Assembly: GCA_023392125.1 (NCBI GenBank)
Contig: JAEVZS010000002.1
Coordinates: 310,001-374,000, forward strand
DNA: 64,000 nucleotides
Reading direction: 5' to 3'
From: Bacteroidota bacterium
GTDB taxonomy: Bacteria; Bacteroidota; Bacteroidia; Cytophagales; Cytophagaceae
The notes under the pieces: model-generated
What the model was told of the DNA's origin: nothing
Seen by the model: the letters and a program-made list of their open reading frames with translations, nothing else
The model's database searches: none
In this document: in pieces, positions 1 to 9,030 of the stretch
Layout of the letters: the number at the start of each line of letters is the position of its first letter
How positions within the stretch are numbered: the first letter of the stretch is position 1
Translations under genes and position numbers: made by a program

Positions 1-391
1 GATAGAGTAAAATGATCAATGCTGAGAGTCCGATCAATATATCAAAGTTCCAGCCTGCAAATGTCATTAAGCTTGGGATTTTATGTTGTAAAAACAGTTG
101 GTATAAAACCAATTCTACAGGTATTCTTAAAATATGAATGGATAATAAAATTGTTGGATTTAGTACTTGTCTGTCTATTTGTTTTAGCATCAGAAAAGTC
201 AGTATAACTGTTCCGAAAATCACTAATGGAAAGAGGTTGGGTTTTTCTTCAAAGATGTGTAGGATTGCGATAGTTCCTGCAATAGTTTGCCAAACTATAC
301 ATATAGTAAGAGCCTTTTTGTTTCTGCCTGTTCCTAAGAAGAGTAAAAGCAAAGACAGAAAGCTTATGATTAAAAATGTTGTTTGCGTCAT
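1..391 (-). CDS. Integral membrane protein, 3' end beyond window (partial)
   Basis: Reading the minus strand from the ATG at 391-389 gives 130 codons without a stop up to the window edge. The product is strongly hydrophobic, with about five likely membrane helices (roughly residues 4-20, 29-46, 54-70, 83-100 and 112-130) separated by short polar loops, for example around GRNKKA and EEKPNLF. No catalytic or binding motif is recognised, so no function is given. It lies 47 bp downstream of the glutathione peroxidase gene on the same strand and may be co-transcribed with it. The plus-strand ORFs over this stretch are unconvincing, while the hydrophobic periodicity of this frame is convincing. The C-terminus is not visible. 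Confidence 0.6.
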   Translation of the reverse strand, partial: MTQTTFLIISFLSLLLLFLGTGRNKKALTICIVWQTIAGTIAILHIFEEKPNLFPLVIFGTVILTFLMLKQIDRQVLNPTILLSIHILRIPVELVLYQLFLQHKIPSLMTFAGWNFDILIGLSALIILLY

Positions 392-438
392 TTCATTGGA
401 ATAGTTGCCCGAATTTCACTGGTCAGTAAGTATTGTCG

Positions 439-1026
439 CTATCGGATTATGGCTTTTCTTACCTCATCACCCAGTGGAGAAACAGAAGGTCCGAAATAGT
501 GCGTGAGTACTCCGTTTTCATCAATCAGATATTTGCTGAAATTCCAGTCAGGATTATGACTGTTCCAGCCGTTGAGATCAGGTCGGGTCAGCCAGCGGTA
601 AATTTCATTCTGCTTTTCCCCATTGAGCACATGGGTTTTAGATGCAAGGGGAAATGTAACACCGAAATTAATCCGGCAAAAGTCTGCAATCGCTTTGTCA
701 TCGGATTGTTCCTGCTGTTTGAACTCATTGGAAGGAAATCCGATGATCATCAGCTTGTCAGAATGTTGCTCGTACAAATGCTGCAGCTCATCATACTGAT
801 TGGTAAAGCCACAGTTAGAAGCAGTATTAACAAGAAGTAATTTTTTGCCCCGATACGTTTCCAGAATAGTTTCCTGACCGGAATTCATTTTCATGGTAAG
901 CTGATATATGGATTGCAGTGGAGCACGATTATTGCTATTGAAAAGCTTCGCTCCTTTATCGCTGCTTTTGTTGAACTTCATCACAAGCGGATAAAGCAGT
1001 TTAAGAATTTGTTGTCTTAATGTCAT
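439..1026 (-). CDS. Glutathione peroxidase family protein
   Basis: A thioredoxin-fold peroxidase of 195 aa that should reduce H2O2 or organic and lipid hydroperoxides; bacterial members usually take electrons from thioredoxin rather than glutathione. The peroxidatic Cys is C72 in TASNCGFTNQY. The third family block WNFSKYLID supplies W161 and N162 of the catalytic tetrad. The second block reads GFPSNEF where the family consensus is GFPCNQF, so both the usual resolving-Cys position and the tetrad Gln are replaced (Ser99, Glu101). About 40 residues precede the core and look like an amphipathic helix, not a signal peptide, so the enzyme is probably cytoplasmic. The membrane-protein gene follows 47 bp downstream. 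Confidence 0.9.
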   Translation of the reverse strand: MTLRQQILKLLYPLVMKFNKSSDKGAKLFNSNNRAPLQSIYQLTMKMNSGQETILETYRGKKLLLVNTASNCGFTNQYDELQHLYEQHSDKLMIIGFPSNEFKQQEQSDDKAIADFCRINFGVTFPLASKTHVLNGEKQNEIYRWLTRPDLNGWNSHNPDWNFSKYLIDENGVLTHYFGPSVSPLGDEVRKAIIR

Positions 1027-1200
1027 GAGCCTGGTATAGAAGAATGTTGTACAAATCCGATATGAAATGGTAATATCGTTGAAATTTTACAGACATCAAA
1101 TACTTTGCTGCGGGACTCATTTCGTAAGCGAACGAATCCTTCATAATTTGGCTTGAAAAAAGATAATTTATAAGTTTAGAGTTTCATCATATATAAAAAC

Positions 1201-3702
1201 ATGGTTTCATTTTTTCGTTTTACAATCATTACATTTTTTCTGATTACGCAGTATCTGCAGGCTCAGTCCCTGCATGCATTAAATTCATCGGAAATTCGTC
1301 TGGGGCTGAAAAAATTCGCTAATACCGCTTCTGTACTGTATCTGGCCGCACATCCGGATGATGAGAATACCGGTCTTATTGCATATATTGATAATGAGCT
1401 GCTGGCTCGTACTGCTTACCTCTCTCTCACCAGGGGCGACGGAGGACAGAATCTCATCGGAACGGAACAGGGAGCGCTTCTGGGGCTTATCCGTACGCAG
1501 GAACTTCTTGAAGCACGAAAGATTGATAAAGGAGAACAGTTTTTTACAAGAGCTTACGATTTCGGGTTTTCCAAATCGCCGGAAGAAACCTTTACCAAAT
1601 GGAATAAAGACAGTGTATTGCATGATGTTGTATGGGTTATTCGCAAATTTCGTCCCGATATAATTATTACCCGGTTTTCGGATTATGAATATTATGGACA
1701 TGGACACCACTCTGCATCAGCTATTCTGGCAATGGAAGCTTTTGAGGGTGCCGCAGATCCCGCTCGTTTTCCTGAGCAGCTGAAATATGTTGGTGTATGG
1801 CAGGCTGAGAGACTCTTGTTTAATTCCAGTACCTGGTTCAAGCCGGACCTGGAACGTTTTTATGCGGAAACCGGCAGAAAATACATCAAAGAGAATATCG
1901 GAGTCTATAATCCTTTGCTGGGAAAAACGTATTCTGAAATTGCCGCGCTTAGCCGGAGCATGCATAAAAGCCAGGGCTTCGGAACCTCACCGAGACAGGG
2001 AGAGCATATTGAATATCTTGAGCATAGACTCGGGTCTGTACCTGAAAAAGGAATGCTGGATAATATAACAACAGACTGGAGTCGTTTTGAAGGCGGTAAA
2101 AAAATAGATGCAGCCATTCGCAGGATCATCCGGGAGTTTGATGATATGCATCCCGAAAAATCGGTTCCGTCCATGATAAAGCTTTATCAGACAATTGCCG
2201 GGTTGCCCCGGCAGGATAATCCCCTGCTAACGTATAAAAAGGAGGAATTAAAAGGACTCATCCTTTCTGCTATGGGGTTGCGTCTGCAGGCATATGCCGA
2301 CAAGTATTATGCAAGTCCTGGTGATACTATTCAACTTGCCCTATCAGCCATCAATCGGAGCGCTCTTTCAGCCACATTGAAAACGATAATCCTTGATAAG
2401 GATAAAGTAGAGCCTTCTGTGTTACTAAAGAAAAATACATTATATAATCAGAATGTAAAAAAGGATATAGCTTCCGATGCATTGTACTCGCAACCCTATT
2501 GGCTCCGGAAACCAATAGAAAATGATTTGTTTTTTACCAGTGATTACCAGTTGCTTGGCAAGCCGGAAGGAAATCCGGCCTTATATGTGACATTTGTTCT
2601 TCTGATTGAGGGAATGGAGGTTGTCTGCGATGTTCCGGTAGTCTATCAATGGACAGATCCCGTTGCGGGAGAGCAGTTCCGTCCGTTTGAAATAACACCG
2701 GAGGTAACCCTTAACTTTACCGAACCTTCCTATGTGTTTACATCTTCACTGGCCAGGACAGTAAATATTAATGTGAAGGCATTGAAAGATAATCAGAAAG
2801 GCAGGGTTCGCCTGAATGTGCCTGAAAGCTGGCGTGTGCAGCCTGATCTTGCGGATGTCAGCCTGGTGAAGGCAGGTGAAGAAAAAATGGTATCCTTTAC
2901 CATAATCCCGCCAGCCGGATCTGCATCAGGCAATGTAAGCGCAACGTATATAAGTGAGCACGGTAAGCAGGAATCAGGAAAGGGAATATCGATTGTCGCC
3001 TATCCCCATATGTTGACCCAGACAGTGTTTCCGGAAAGTGAAGCTACGCTCTCCAAAATAGATATTGCAAGAACCAGCGAGCGTATTGCCTATGTGCAGG
3101 GAGCCGGTGATAAAGTAGCGGGAGTGCTTTCGTCAATAGGATACAAAGTAGATATTTTGAGTATAAATGAGCTTGCTCTTGCAGATTTGTCGAGGTATGA
3201 TGTGATTATAACCGGAGTCAGAGCCTATAATATCTGGGAAGAGCTGAGCTTTCTGAATACAAAGCTGCTTGACTTTGTTAAAAACGGCGGGAATCTGATC
3301 GTGCAGTACAATGTCAACCGGGGACTTAAAACAGAGCAGATCGGCCCATATCCTTTTACGTTGTCCAGAGATCGCGTTACTGTTGAAGACTCCCCTTTCT
3401 CTGTTTTAAAGCCTGAACACGCTGTGCTGAATATTCCCAATAAAATTACCGATGCCGATTTCAGTGGCTGGGTACAGGAAAGAGGCTTGTATTTTGCAGA
3501 TACCTGGGCAGAGCAGTATGAAACAATACTCGGTTTTCAGGATCCGGGTGAAGAGTTTCTCAACGGTGGTCTGCTGATAGCCAGATATGGAAATGGCTCT
3601 TTTATATATACCGGACTTGCCTTTTTCAGGCAGTTACCTGCCGGTGTGCCGGGAGCATATAAACTGTTTATTAACCTGATCGCATATAATGGAAGAAAAT
3701 AA
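1201..3702 (+). CDS. Secreted PIG-L/LmbE family deacetylase
   Basis: 833 aa. An N-terminal signal peptide (about residues 1-21) is followed by a PIG-L domain, a zinc-dependent de-N-acetylase fold acting on N-acetylated sugars or conjugates. Metal-site motifs are AHPDDE (HPDDE, residues 51-55) and a downstream GHGHH at 166-170. Residues about 370-600 look like beta-rich accessory domains. The last ~230 residues contain an alpha/beta segment with KNGGNLIVQYN, resembling a glutamine-amidotransferase-like fold, as is common in large Bacteroidota PIG-L proteins. The substrate is not known. The stop overlaps the start of a 40-codon membrane peptide and a sodium symporter follows at once, so periplasmic deacetylation followed by uptake of the product is a reasonable inference. 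Confidence 0.88.
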   Translation: MVSFFRFTIITFFLITQYLQAQSLHALNSSEIRLGLKKFANTASVLYLAAHPDDENTGLIAYIDNELLARTAYLSLTRGDGGQNLIGTEQGALLGLIRTQELLEARKIDKGEQFFTRAYDFGFSKSPEETFTKWNKDSVLHDVVWVIRKFRPDIIITRFSDYEYYGHGHHSASAILAMEAFEGAADPARFPEQLKYVGVWQAERLLFNSSTWFKPDLERFYAETGRKYIKENIGVYNPLLGKTYSEIAALSRSMHKSQGFGTSPRQGEHIEYLEHRLGSVPEKGMLDNITTDWSRFEGGKKIDAAIRRIIREFDDMHPEKSVPSMIKLYQTIAGLPRQDNPLLTYKKEELKGLILSAMGLRLQAYADKYYASPGDTIQLALSAINRSALSATLKTIILDKDKVEPSVLLKKNTLYNQNVKKDIASDALYSQPYWLRKPIENDLFFTSDYQLLGKPEGNPALYVTFVLLIEGMEVVCDVPVVYQWTDPVAGEQFRPFEITPEVTLNFTEPSYVFTSSLARTVNINVKALKDNQKGRVRLNVPESWRVQPDLADVSLVKAGEEKMVSFTIIPPAGSASGNVSATYISEHGKQESGKGISIVAYPHMLTQTVFPESEATLSKIDIARTSERIAYVQGAGDKVAGVLSSIGYKVDILSINELALADLSRYDVIITGVRAYNIWEELSFLNTKLLDFVKNGGNLIVQYNVNRGLKTEQIGPYPFTLSRDRVTVEDSPFSVLKPEHAVLNIPNKITDADFSGWVQERGLYFADTWAEQYETILGFQDPGEEFLNGGLLIARYGNGSFIYTGLAFFRQLPAGVPGAYKLFINLIAYNGRK

Positions 3703-3811
3703 TCCGGAACCGAAGAGCGAGCAAAGGAAATGGCGTCGGATATACGGAGTGGTAATCGGATTTCTGGCGCTGGAAGTAATCTTTTTTTATTATTTGAGTA
3801 ATCTGTTTTAA
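3689..3811 (+). CDS. Small single-span membrane peptide (40 aa), symporter-linked
   Basis: An ORF of 40 codons plus stop. Its ATG lies inside the last codons of the PIG-L gene (14-bp overlap), and its TAA is immediately followed by the symporter ATG at 3812. The peptide has a charged N-terminus (MEENNPEPKSEQRKWRR) and one hydrophobic helix of about 22 residues up to the C-terminus. Overlap on one side and zero spacing on the other suggest translational coupling. Small membrane partners of SSS symporters are known elsewhere (YhdT with PanF, YjcH with ActP), but this peptide is too short to assign to those families by eye. Role inferred: symporter accessory subunit. Confidence 0.65.
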   Translation: MEENNPEPKSEQRKWRRIYGVVIGFLALEVIFFYYLSNLF

Positions 3812-5518
3812 ATGAGTCTGCTTGATTGGATTGTTCTGTTGGGAACACTGGCATTTATTGCCATATACGGGATTGTAAAGAATCGCGGAATTAAGAACAT
3901 AGAGGGGTATCTGAAAGGTGATCAGGATATGCGCTGGTATACCATTGGCTTATCCGTGATGGCTACCCAGGCGAGCGCTGTTACCTTTCTTTCGACACCG
4001 GGCAAGGCTTTTGATGATGGTCTGGGCTTCGTACAGTTTTATTTCGGATTACCTCTTGCCATGGTCATTCTCTGTACTACATTTCTTCCGATTTTTTATA
4101 AGCTCAATGTGTATACAGCCTATGAGTTTCTTGAAAAACGGTTTAACCTTGAAACCCGTTTACTGGCGGCATTTCTGTTTCTGCTAAACAGAGGACTGTC
4201 AGCCGGAATTACTATTTATGCTCCGGCTATTATTCTGTCCTCCATACTTGGCTGGTCGCTCAATGTAACGAATGTTTTCATCGGACTTTTTGTGATTATA
4301 TATACCGTATCGGGAGGTACCAAGGCGGTAAGTCAGACGCAGAAGCAGCAAATGCTGGTCATATTGATTGGAATGGTAGTGGCTTTTGGCTATGTATTGT
4401 ACCTTCTGCCGGAAAAAGTCGGTTTTATGGAAGCCATGCATGTTGCCGGTGCAATGCAAAAGCTGAATGCGGTAGATTTTTCTTTTGATTTTAATTCGCG
4501 GTATACCTTCTGGTCCGGAATAACAGGTGGCTTATTCCTGTCCCTCTCCTATTTTGGTACCGATCAGTCACAGGTTCAGCGCTATTTATCCGGAAAATCA
4601 CTGAAGGAAGGACGTCTTGGATTACTTTTCAACGGGATTCTGAAAATCCCGATGCAGTTTCTGATCCTGCTTACCGGAGTCATGGTATTTGTGTTTTTTC
4701 AGTTTGAAAAGCCACCGGTATTTTTCAATGAGACAGAGATAAATAATCTGAGCCAGAATGCTGATTTTCTGCACAGATATCAGGGACTGGAGAATGAATA
4801 TTCAGCTAATTTTGACAGAAAAAAGGAAACAGTTTCTGATTACGTAGATGCTGTTCATGCCAATGATAAGGCTACGCAGGAGTCCTTGCAGGCAACTATG
4901 ATGCAGCTGAACGAGAAAAATCAGCATATTCGCAAACAGACTAAAGAGCTGATTCAGGAAGCTAATCCCAAAGCGGAAACCGGTGATTCGGATTATGTTT
5001 TTATCACTTTTGTAATGACCTACCTGCCGGCAGGGCTCGTTGGATTACTGATTGCCGTAATCTTTTGTGCAGCCATGTCATCCACTTCCAGCGAGCTGAA
5101 TGCGCTGGCCTCTTCTACCCTGGTTGACTTCTATAAGCGGGTATACAGGCAGAATGCAGATGAAAAGCATTATGTATTTATGTCCAAACTATTTACCGCA
5201 CTGTGGGGAGTACTGGCAATAGCATTCGCTCTGTTTGCGTCACTTGTGGAAAATCTGATCGAAGCCGTTAATATAATCGGGTCATTGTTTTATGGAACCA
5301 TTCTGGGAATGTTTCTTGCAGCTTTTTATATGAAGTTTGTAAAAGGACGGTCAGTGCTTTGGGCTGCTATTATATCGGAAATAATAGTAATCATACTGTA
5401 TTTTACCTCTGATATCGGATTTTTATGGTTTAATGCCATTGGCTGTCTGGGAGTGATGGTTTTATCTGCTGTTTTGCATGTATTCTATTCGGATAATTCA
5501 ACTGATTCCGTCGGGTGA
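3812..5518 (+). CDS. Sodium:solute symporter (SSS family)
   Basis: 568 aa with about 13 hydrophobic segments and the SSS/SGLT layout; this family couples Na+ entry to uptake of sugars, amino acids or organic acids. Family-like stretches include GLSVMATQASAVTFLSTPGK near residues 46-65 and AVIFCAAMSSTSSELNALAS near residue 425. A charged soluble insert of about 90 residues (near 305-395) lies between two hydrophobic blocks, as in Bacteroidota SSS proteins. The substrate cannot be read from sequence. The upstream PIG-L deacetylase suggests an amino-sugar or a deacetylated conjugate. Its ATG directly follows the stop of the 40-aa peptide. Confidence 0.9.
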   Translation: MSLLDWIVLLGTLAFIAIYGIVKNRGIKNIEGYLKGDQDMRWYTIGLSVMATQASAVTFLSTPGKAFDDGLGFVQFYFGLPLAMVILCTTFLPIFYKLNVYTAYEFLEKRFNLETRLLAAFLFLLNRGLSAGITIYAPAIILSSILGWSLNVTNVFIGLFVIIYTVSGGTKAVSQTQKQQMLVILIGMVVAFGYVLYLLPEKVGFMEAMHVAGAMQKLNAVDFSFDFNSRYTFWSGITGGLFLSLSYFGTDQSQVQRYLSGKSLKEGRLGLLFNGILKIPMQFLILLTGVMVFVFFQFEKPPVFFNETEINNLSQNADFLHRYQGLENEYSANFDRKKETVSDYVDAVHANDKATQESLQATMMQLNEKNQHIRKQTKELIQEANPKAETGDSDYVFITFVMTYLPAGLVGLLIAVIFCAAMSSTSSELNALASSTLVDFYKRVYRQNADEKHYVFMSKLFTALWGVLAIAFALFASLVENLIEAVNIIGSLFYGTILGMFLAAFYMKFVKGRSVLWAAIISEIIVIILYFTSDIGFLWFNAIGCLGVMVLSAVLHVFYSDNSTDSVG

Positions 5519-5633
5519 TTCAGAAACGTAGAGAATATTTGTTAATAGTTGTGAATTAAATATTTACAGGTTCTGGTTAGCGAATTTGTTTTTTTCGTAC
5601 TTTGGAGTTAAACTTTTTTAAATCAACCAAGCT

Positions 5634-8600
5634 ATGAAAAAAATTTTGCTCTGCCTGTCCGTTTTATGGGCGGGCGCGGTGTCTGCGCAGCCAATGCTGG
5701 TAGGCACAATCCCGAATGCCAGTTTGAACTTTATTCAGGGAAATAATCTTGTCTTTTTTACCTCCGGAGACTCGTTGATGGTGACCGATGGGACTGCCGG
5801 GGGAACCGTCCTTGTTAAAAATGGTTTTACCAGCCCCACACCTGTCACAACGATCGGTGATCTTTTGTACTTTGTCAGCGGAAGCGGTCAGTTATGGCGC
5901 AGCGACGGGACAGAACCGGGAACCTATCTGCTCAGTACATTTTCTTCCCCACAGATAGAGAATATTTATAAATCCGGTTCTGTCTTGTATTTCAGTGCTG
6001 TTACTGTAGCGGAAGGGAGAGAGCTGTACCGGAGCGATGGTACGACAGGTGGTACGATTCTGCTAAAAGATATATATGCCGGTTCCGGTAACGGGGTCGA
6101 ATATGTCGACTATCTGCAGGTTGGCGGTACACTGTATTTTCAGGCAACTGATGCTACGCACGGCAAGGAGCTTTGGAAGACTGATGGCACGACAGGTGGT
6201 ACGGTCCTGGTCAAAGATGTCTGGGCCGGTACAGGCAGTGGTTATATAAGGGGATTATGGGAGAGCAACGGGGTTCTTTATTTCGGAGGAAATGATGGTA
6301 CGCACGGAACCGAATTATGGAAATCCGATGGTAGTTCGGCCGGAACGGTGCTGATTAAGGATGTCTACCCGGGAACACCTAACGGTTTTGTCGGAAATAC
6401 GATTCTTACAGCCAATAATGAGGTATTTTTTGTAGCAAATGATGCTACTCAGAAACAGAATGTATGGAAAACCGACGGTACAGAGCCTGGTACGATCCTT
6501 ATAAAGGATGTGGACGCACCCTCTGCCTATTCTGACGTCTCGTTGTTTTATACCAAAGAAGATCATGTGTATTTTTCTGCCTATTCTCATCTTTCAGGTG
6601 AGATGTCTCTATGGAAAACCGATGGTACAAATATGGGAACCAGTCTTTATAAAGTACTCAGAGTCCCTTTTTACGGCAATATGGATCAGCGTATCATGAA
6701 TGGAATATTTTTTCTGATGATCATGGACGGTACCAATGCTTATATGGTTGTAACCGATGGTACTGAGAATGGGTCATTTGTCAAAGATGTTGGCTATGGA
6801 GGTGATGTAGCAATATGGAATATCACTGAGTTGAATAATCATATTGTGTTTGGTGTCACCGGTCAGAGCGGGTATTTTTTCGGGCACTATAAAACTGATG
6901 GAACAGAGTCAGGTAGTGGTTATTTTACCGATCCGGCCATGGATGTACCAGCTCGTGAGGTGGTCATTGATGATAAGCTCTTTTTCGCAAAAGATGATGG
7001 CGCATTTGATTATACAGGACTCTATAATCCGGATAATTACCGGCAGCTTTTCTCCACGGATCTGACAAACACATCGACATTCAGAGATGAGTATTCCATT
7101 TCACTGATAGGAAGTGGCAGTTTGTTTAATCTTAACGGTAATCTTCTTTTTACCACGCAAAACAGTCCTTATGACAATTCCAGTCCCCGGAAAATGCAAC
7201 TATGGATACACAATACCAACCCGTCCCAGTGTCTTTCTTCCGGAAGTTTATTAAGAGAATTCTGGGGTAATGAAACCGGAACGACCATTGTATCTGTACC
7301 ATTTGAAACCAGCATACCGGATACTTCCTTCCTGTTGACTTCCTTTGCTGGTCCATCCAATGTCGGAACGTTTTACGGAGCACGTTATCGGGGATATGTC
7401 TGCGCGCCTGCTTCCGGCAGTTACCGGTTCTGGATTTCCAGCAACGATGCCAGCGAATTGTGGCTGAGCACCGATGAGTCGCCGGCAAATAAGGTAAAGG
7501 TTGCTTCTGTAGCCACTTTTACCGATCCCCTTCAGTGGAATAAGTTTCCATCTCAGCAATCCGCATCCATCGTATTGGAAGCAGGGAAAAAATACTATAT
7601 AGAGGCCTTACATAAGCAGAATGCCGGAACAGATCATCTGGCAGTGGGCTGGCAGCTTCCGGATAATACATACGAAAGGCCGATTTCCGGGACGCGGCTA
7701 TCTCCGTATGTAAACCGTACTCCTACTATTGCGATAGTCATTCCGGAAGGTCCTATTGCAGATGGTGATGATATAATTGTGGAAGCTGACGCGCAAGACG
7801 TGGATGGTACAATTATAAAAGTAGAGTTTTATATCAATGACGAAAAAGTCGGTGAAGATTTAACTGCTCCATATACCTACACTATCGAAAAATCATATGG
7901 ATGGTATAATGTATGGGCCAGAGTGACTGATAATTCGGGAGCGGTGACGAGATCCGACAGCCGGTATTTCGAATCGAGCCTCTCTCCCGATCGTTTTACT
8001 CTTGTAGATGCAACATCGGATGAAGATATTTTTGGTATTGAATACAATTCAGTCATAAGAATGTTTCCGACCCGTAAAATTAATATCCGTTACAATCCGG
8101 TCGGTAATCCCGGAAGTGTGGTTTTTACGGTTGATAATGTAGAGCACAGAATTGAAAGTGTAGCTCCTTTTGCTTTAGGAGGCGATAATAACGGCGATTA
8201 TCATCCAGTAACAAACCTGAGAATGGGAAATCATTGGCTTACGGCGCAAGAATACTCAGGAAGCAATGGAACCGGGCAATTGTTGTATACAAGGAGCCTC
8301 AGGTTTACCATAGACTCGGTAATAGTGCTTAGCGGTCAATATATATCTCATTTTACTTTGTACAATGCCGAAACGAATCAGCCCATACGGACCATGACGC
8401 AATATACAGAAATCAATCTGGATCACTTACCGACCGATCAGATTGCCATAGTTGCCAATACTCATCCGGCTACTGTCGGTAGTGTGCGGCTAATCTATGG
8501 AAGCACAAACCGATTGGAGAATCAGGCTCCTTATAGTCTCTTCGGAGATAATAACGGCAATCTGAATGCGGGTACGCTTATTCCCGGTTTCAATGAGTTG

Positions 8601-8981
8601 ACTGCTACGCCTTATTCTTCCATCAGTGGAAGTGGTCAGGTCGGTTACCAATTAGGTATTACGTTGTATGTAAAGGGTTCCGGTCTGACTTCACGACTGG
8701 CAAATACGGTTTCGCATTCTGATAAATCAGTTATACAGTGCTATCCCAATCCTGCTTCGACACATGCAGATATAGCACTGCAAGCTGCTGCTGCCTCACG
8801 AGGCCTGGTCGAAATATTTGATGTTTCCGGGATACTTAAGGAAAAGTTATTCGAAGGTTTCCTGTCAGAGCAGGAACAAATAACGCTCAACTGGAAACTG
8901 GCCGGAGTAGCTCCCGGAGTTTATCTGGTCAAGGTCACCATGGATGAGTCGGTCTATACAGAAAAGCTGATAGTAAAATAA
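5634..8981 (+). CDS. T9SS-secreted ELWxxDGT-repeat / PA14 surface protein
   Basis: 1115 aa. A signal peptide (1-19) precedes about ten ELWxxDGT units over residues 40-500; clear ones are ELYRSDGTTGGT, ELWKTDGTTGGTVLVKDV and NVWKTDGTEPGT, a pattern consistent with a beta-propeller. A PA14-like domain (about 538-690, with YRFWISSNDASELWLS) is typical of carbohydrate- or surface-binding modules. It is followed by an Ig-like domain (about 695-780), two related copies of a ~100-residue beta domain (about 795-895 and 910-1010), and a C-terminal T9SS sorting domain starting CYPNPAS and ending KLIVK. Predicted to be exported and anchored at or released from the surface by the type IX system. The ligand is unknown. 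Adhesion or polysaccharide binding is the best guess. Confidence 0.88.
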   Translation: MKKILLCLSVLWAGAVSAQPMLVGTIPNASLNFIQGNNLVFFTSGDSLMVTDGTAGGTVLVKNGFTSPTPVTTIGDLLYFVSGSGQLWRSDGTEPGTYLLSTFSSPQIENIYKSGSVLYFSAVTVAEGRELYRSDGTTGGTILLKDIYAGSGNGVEYVDYLQVGGTLYFQATDATHGKELWKTDGTTGGTVLVKDVWAGTGSGYIRGLWESNGVLYFGGNDGTHGTELWKSDGSSAGTVLIKDVYPGTPNGFVGNTILTANNEVFFVANDATQKQNVWKTDGTEPGTILIKDVDAPSAYSDVSLFYTKEDHVYFSAYSHLSGEMSLWKTDGTNMGTSLYKVLRVPFYGNMDQRIMNGIFFLMIMDGTNAYMVVTDGTENGSFVKDVGYGGDVAIWNITELNNHIVFGVTGQSGYFFGHYKTDGTESGSGYFTDPAMDVPAREVVIDDKLFFAKDDGAFDYTGLYNPDNYRQLFSTDLTNTSTFRDEYSISLIGSGSLFNLNGNLLFTTQNSPYDNSSPRKMQLWIHNTNPSQCLSSGSLLREFWGNETGTTIVSVPFETSIPDTSFLLTSFAGPSNVGTFYGARYRGYVCAPASGSYRFWISSNDASELWLSTDESPANKVKVASVATFTDPLQWNKFPSQQSASIVLEAGKKYYIEALHKQNAGTDHLAVGWQLPDNTYERPISGTRLSPYVNRTPTIAIVIPEGPIADGDDIIVEADAQDVDGTIIKVEFYINDEKVGEDLTAPYTYTIEKSYGWYNVWARVTDNSGAVTRSDSRYFESSLSPDRFTLVDATSDEDIFGIEYNSVIRMFPTRKINIRYNPVGNPGSVVFTVDNVEHRIESVAPFALGGDNNGDYHPVTNLRMGNHWLTAQEYSGSNGTGQLLYTRSLRFTIDSVIVLSGQYISHFTLYNAETNQPIRTMTQYTEINLDHLPTDQIAIVANTHPATVGSVRLIYGSTNRLENQAPYSLFGDNNGNLNAGTLIPGFNELTATPYSSISGSGQVGYQLGITLYVKGSGLTSRLANTVSHSDKSVIQCYPNPASTHADIALQAAAASRGLVEIFDVSGILKEKLFEGFLSEQEQITLNWKLAGVAPGVYLVKVTMDESVYTEKLIVK

Positions 8982-8987
8982 AACGAT

Positions 8988-9025
8988 AAAAGCTCCGGGT
9001 TGCTATGGAACAGCCCGGAGCTTTT
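8988..9025. terminator. Bidirectional terminator between convergent genes
   Basis: A perfect 12-bp stem AAAAGCTCCGGG / CCCGGAGCTTTT with a 14-nt loop. The flanking A- and T-runs make it work in both directions. It separates the surface-protein gene (+) from the dGTPase gene (-). Confidence 0.9.
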
Positions 9026-9030
9026 ACTCT

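Noticed and set aside
433..840. Plus-strand ORF of 135 codons
   Set aside because: Antisense to the glutathione peroxidase gene, whose conserved motifs prove the minus-strand frame.
5634..7100. Regular repeats in the ELWxxDGT gene as a CRISPR or DNA repeat array
   Set aside because: The repeats are protein-level motifs in one frame with diverged DNA and variable spacing.
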